DNA of 64,000 nt. It comes from Nodosilinea sp. FACHB-131. GTDB lineage: Bacteria > Cyanobacteriota > Cyanobacteriia > Phormidesmidales > Phormidesmidaceae. The notes beneath the pieces were generated by a model. It saw nothing but the letters and a program-made list of their open reading frames with translations. It was not told the DNA's origin and searched no databases. Of the stretch, positions 62,302 through 64,000 are shown in pieces; the stretch's first letter is position 1; each line of letters starts with the position of its first letter. The stretch spans positions 1 to 64,000 of the forward strand of contig NZ_JACJOF010000024.1 of the NCBI RefSeq assembly GCF_014695395.1, read 5' to 3'. The translations under genes and the position numbers were made by a program.

Positions 62302-64000
62302 CTACAGCAGCGTTGGCATCGTGTCGTCGTGGGCGGAGTTGGGCTTGTTGGTAATCCACACCGACTGATAGGGAGCCAGTTCGTAGACTGCCCGATCATC
62401 AGTGAAACGGTGGCCGCTGATCAGGTCGTACCAGTCGTCGGTGCTGACTAGGTTGAGATCACTCAGCTGTAGGTCTTGGGGCTGGTCGCTTAAATTGTGC
62501 ACCGAGAAGATGCTCTGGTCACGGGTCAGGCTTTGCCGCCAGAAGGCAAACAGTGCCGAATTCATCGGGTGCAGTGTGTACTGGGTGGCGTTGGGGTGAA
62601 ACGAGGTCTGCTGGCGACGAATCTTGATTAGTCGCTTGAGCTCCGCCAGCACCTTAGCGTGGGAGGTGGTGGGGTCGGCTAGGGCGGTTTCCAGCGTCTT
62701 GAGATCCCACTTGTAGCGGTTGATGGTGCGGTTGTGCCCGGTCTCTTCAACGCCTTCGGTGTAGTTGTGGGTGCCTAGCAGGCTGTGAATGTAGAACGCA
62801 GGAATGCCCTCTAGCGCCATCATGATCGTCTGGGAGCAGAGAAACCGCTCTACCTGCCACTGGTCTTCGCCCTTGACGGTGCCTTTGAGGGCGTCAAATA
62901 ACGAGATGTTGATCTCGTAGGGCGACTCGGTGCCATCGGGGCGAGAGCGCATGCTAATTTTGCCGCCGAAGTTGCGCATGGCCGAGATCAGCTGCTCGTA
63001 CTCGTCACCGGTTAGCAGCCCTTCGGCGGGGCGCATGCCAATGCCGTCGTGGGAGGCGGTGAAGTTGAAGTAAGCGCAGCCGATGGGAGCCGGCGGCATG
63101 CTCATCATCCAAGTTTTGAGGTGGTCGGCGCGGCCCTGCATGAGCGCGTTCAGCAGCAGCGGCGGCAGGCTGAAGTTATAGATCATGTGGGCTTCGTTGC
63201 GGTTGCCGAAGTAGCTGAGGTTCTCGCGGTTGGGTACGTTGGTCTCGGTAATCAGCGAGATGCCGGGGTCAACCAGCTGCAAGATCTCGCGGAATAGGCG
63301 CACGATGGCGTGGGTCTCGGACAGGTGCATGCAGTTGGTGCTGTGCTTTTTCCACAAGAAGCCCACCGCATCGAGGCGAATGTAGCGCGCCCCGGCCTCG
63401 ACGTAGGCCAGGATAATTTTGACGTACTCAATCAGCACGTCGGGGTTCTCGAAATTGACGTCGACCTGGTCAGCACTGAAGGTCGTCCAGACGTGCTTCT
63501 CACCTGCGGCGGTTTCTACGGGAGTCAGCAGTGGCGAACTGCGGGGCCGCACCACTTGAGATAGGTCTTCGCTGGGGTCGGCGGTGATGAAATAGTTGCG
63601 GCCGGGCAGTTCGTTTTGCTTAAACTGCTCAAACCACTGGTGCTGGCTGGAGATGTGGTTAATTACCAGGTCGGCCATCAGGTTGAAATTGGTGGCGATC
63701 CGCTTGATATCGTCCCAGCTCCCCAACTCGGGGTTGACCTTGAGGTAATCGATGACGGCAAAGCCATCGTCGGAGCTGTAGGGGAAGAAGGGCAGAATGT
63801 GGACGCCGGTAACGGTGTCGTAGAGATGAGTTTCGAGAAACTCGGCCAGCACCGATAGCGGCGGGCGATCGCCATCACAAATGGTGTCGCCATAGGTAAT
63901 CAGCAGAACATTGTTGTGGTTCCACTTTTTAAGATCTTCGCGGCCTGAGGGGCACAGGGTGTCTTTAATCAGAGCAAAGATTTCGGTGGTCAACCGCTCG
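62302..64000 (-). CDS. Sucrose phosphorylase-like GH13 enzyme, start outside the window
   Basis: The enzyme is of the GH13 (sucrose/glucosylglycerate phosphorylase-like) type. The nucleophile lies in RYIRLDAVGFLWK, the acid/base in SLITETNVPNREN, and the third acid in FTASHDGIGMRP. At the right edge the frame is still open: TTG at 63991-63993 could be a start (563 residues), but the frame continues to 64000, so the true start may be outside. Substrate choice (sucrose, glucosylglycerol or glucosylglycerate with phosphate) cannot be read from the sequence. Confidence 0.88.
   Translation of the reverse strand, partial: ERLTTEIFALIKDTLCPSGREDLKKWNHNNVLLITYGDTICDGDRPPLSVLAEFLETHLYDTVTGVHILPFFPYSSDDGFAVIDYLKVNPELGSWDDIKRIATNFNLMADLVINHISSQHQWFEQFKQNELPGRNYFITADPSEDLSQVVRPRSSPLLTPVETAAGEKHVWTTFSADQVDVNFENPDVLIEYVKIILAYVEAGARYIRLDAVGFLWKKHSTNCMHLSETHAIVRLFREILQLVDPGISLITETNVPNRENLSYFGNRNEAHMIYNFSLPPLLLNALMQGRADHLKTWMMSMPPAPIGCAYFNFTASHDGIGMRPAEGLLTGDEYEQLISAMRNFGGKISMRSRPDGTESPYEINISLFDALKGTVKGEDQWQVERFLCSQTIMMALEGIPAFYIHSLLGTHNYTEGVEETGHNRTINRYKWDLKTLETALADPTTSHAKVLAELKRLIKIRRQQTSFHPNATQYTLHPMNSALFAFWRQSLTRDQSIFSVHNLSDQPQDLQLSDLNLVSTDDWYDLISGHRFTDDRAVYELAPYQSVWITNKPNSAHDDTMPTLL

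Overview
The window looks like chromosomal DNA of a cyanobacterium. HIP1 octamers (GCGATCGC) are scattered densely through genes and spacers. The gene set is also typical: nickel superoxide dismutase with its SodX peptidase, a LabA-like NYN protein, a PIN-PhoH ATPase, HicAB and VapBC modules, and a giant serine/threonine kinase/AAA/GAF sensor. GC content is moderate to high. A filamentous Leptolyngbya/Nodosilinea-type organism is my guess; the assignment is inference, not measurement.

Layout. At 1-112 lies the end of an IS630-type element. At 330-6218 is a 1,960-residue kinase that ends in GGDEF and EAL domains. From about 6.3 to 23.5 kb runs a hopanoid (bacteriohopanepolyol) region: squalene-hopene cyclase, HpnB-like glycosyltransferase, HpnG, an RND permease coupled to hpnG, an SyrD-type ABC exporter, a sulfotransferase directly behind HpnO, a squalene/phytoene-synthase-family protein, HpnH and an MFS carrier. 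It is interrupted by an Uma2 protein and two PIN-type toxin-antitoxin pairs. From about 24 to 42 kb is a galactose/galactofuranose region: a GH1-RmlD fusion, UDP-galactopyranose mutase, a glycosyltransferase, GalE, a cupin, GH43, a PhyH-like dioxygenase, a metallo-beta-lactamase-fold hydrolase, HflX, GalK, a degenerate M24 protein, GalT and a GH2 beta-galactosidase. A MITE-like element and two near-identical palindromes lie in this part.

From 42.5 kb on the genes are mostly housekeeping or stress-related: tRNA-Thr(CGU), NYN protein, secreted nuclease, sodN-sodX, HAD hydrolase, DnaJ, a cytosine-deaminase-like amidohydrolase, malate dehydrogenase, a cNMP-EAL protein, a host-attachment/baeRF protein, PIN-PhoH, ProS, DUF2993, GerMN, CobS, HicAB and a sucrose-phosphorylase-like enzyme cut by the right edge.

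How the genes fit together (inference from known pathways). Squalene is cyclised by SHC. HpnH adds an adenosyl group, HpnG removes adenine, and HpnO aminates ribosylhopane. The sulfotransferase 8 bp behind hpnO could add a further, undescribed head-group step, and the RND, ABC and MFS proteins are candidates for moving the lipid. In the second block, GH2, GH43, GalK, GalT and GalE could recover galactose into UDP-galactose, which Glf and the neighbouring glycosyltransferase would use to build a galactofuranose-containing glycan.
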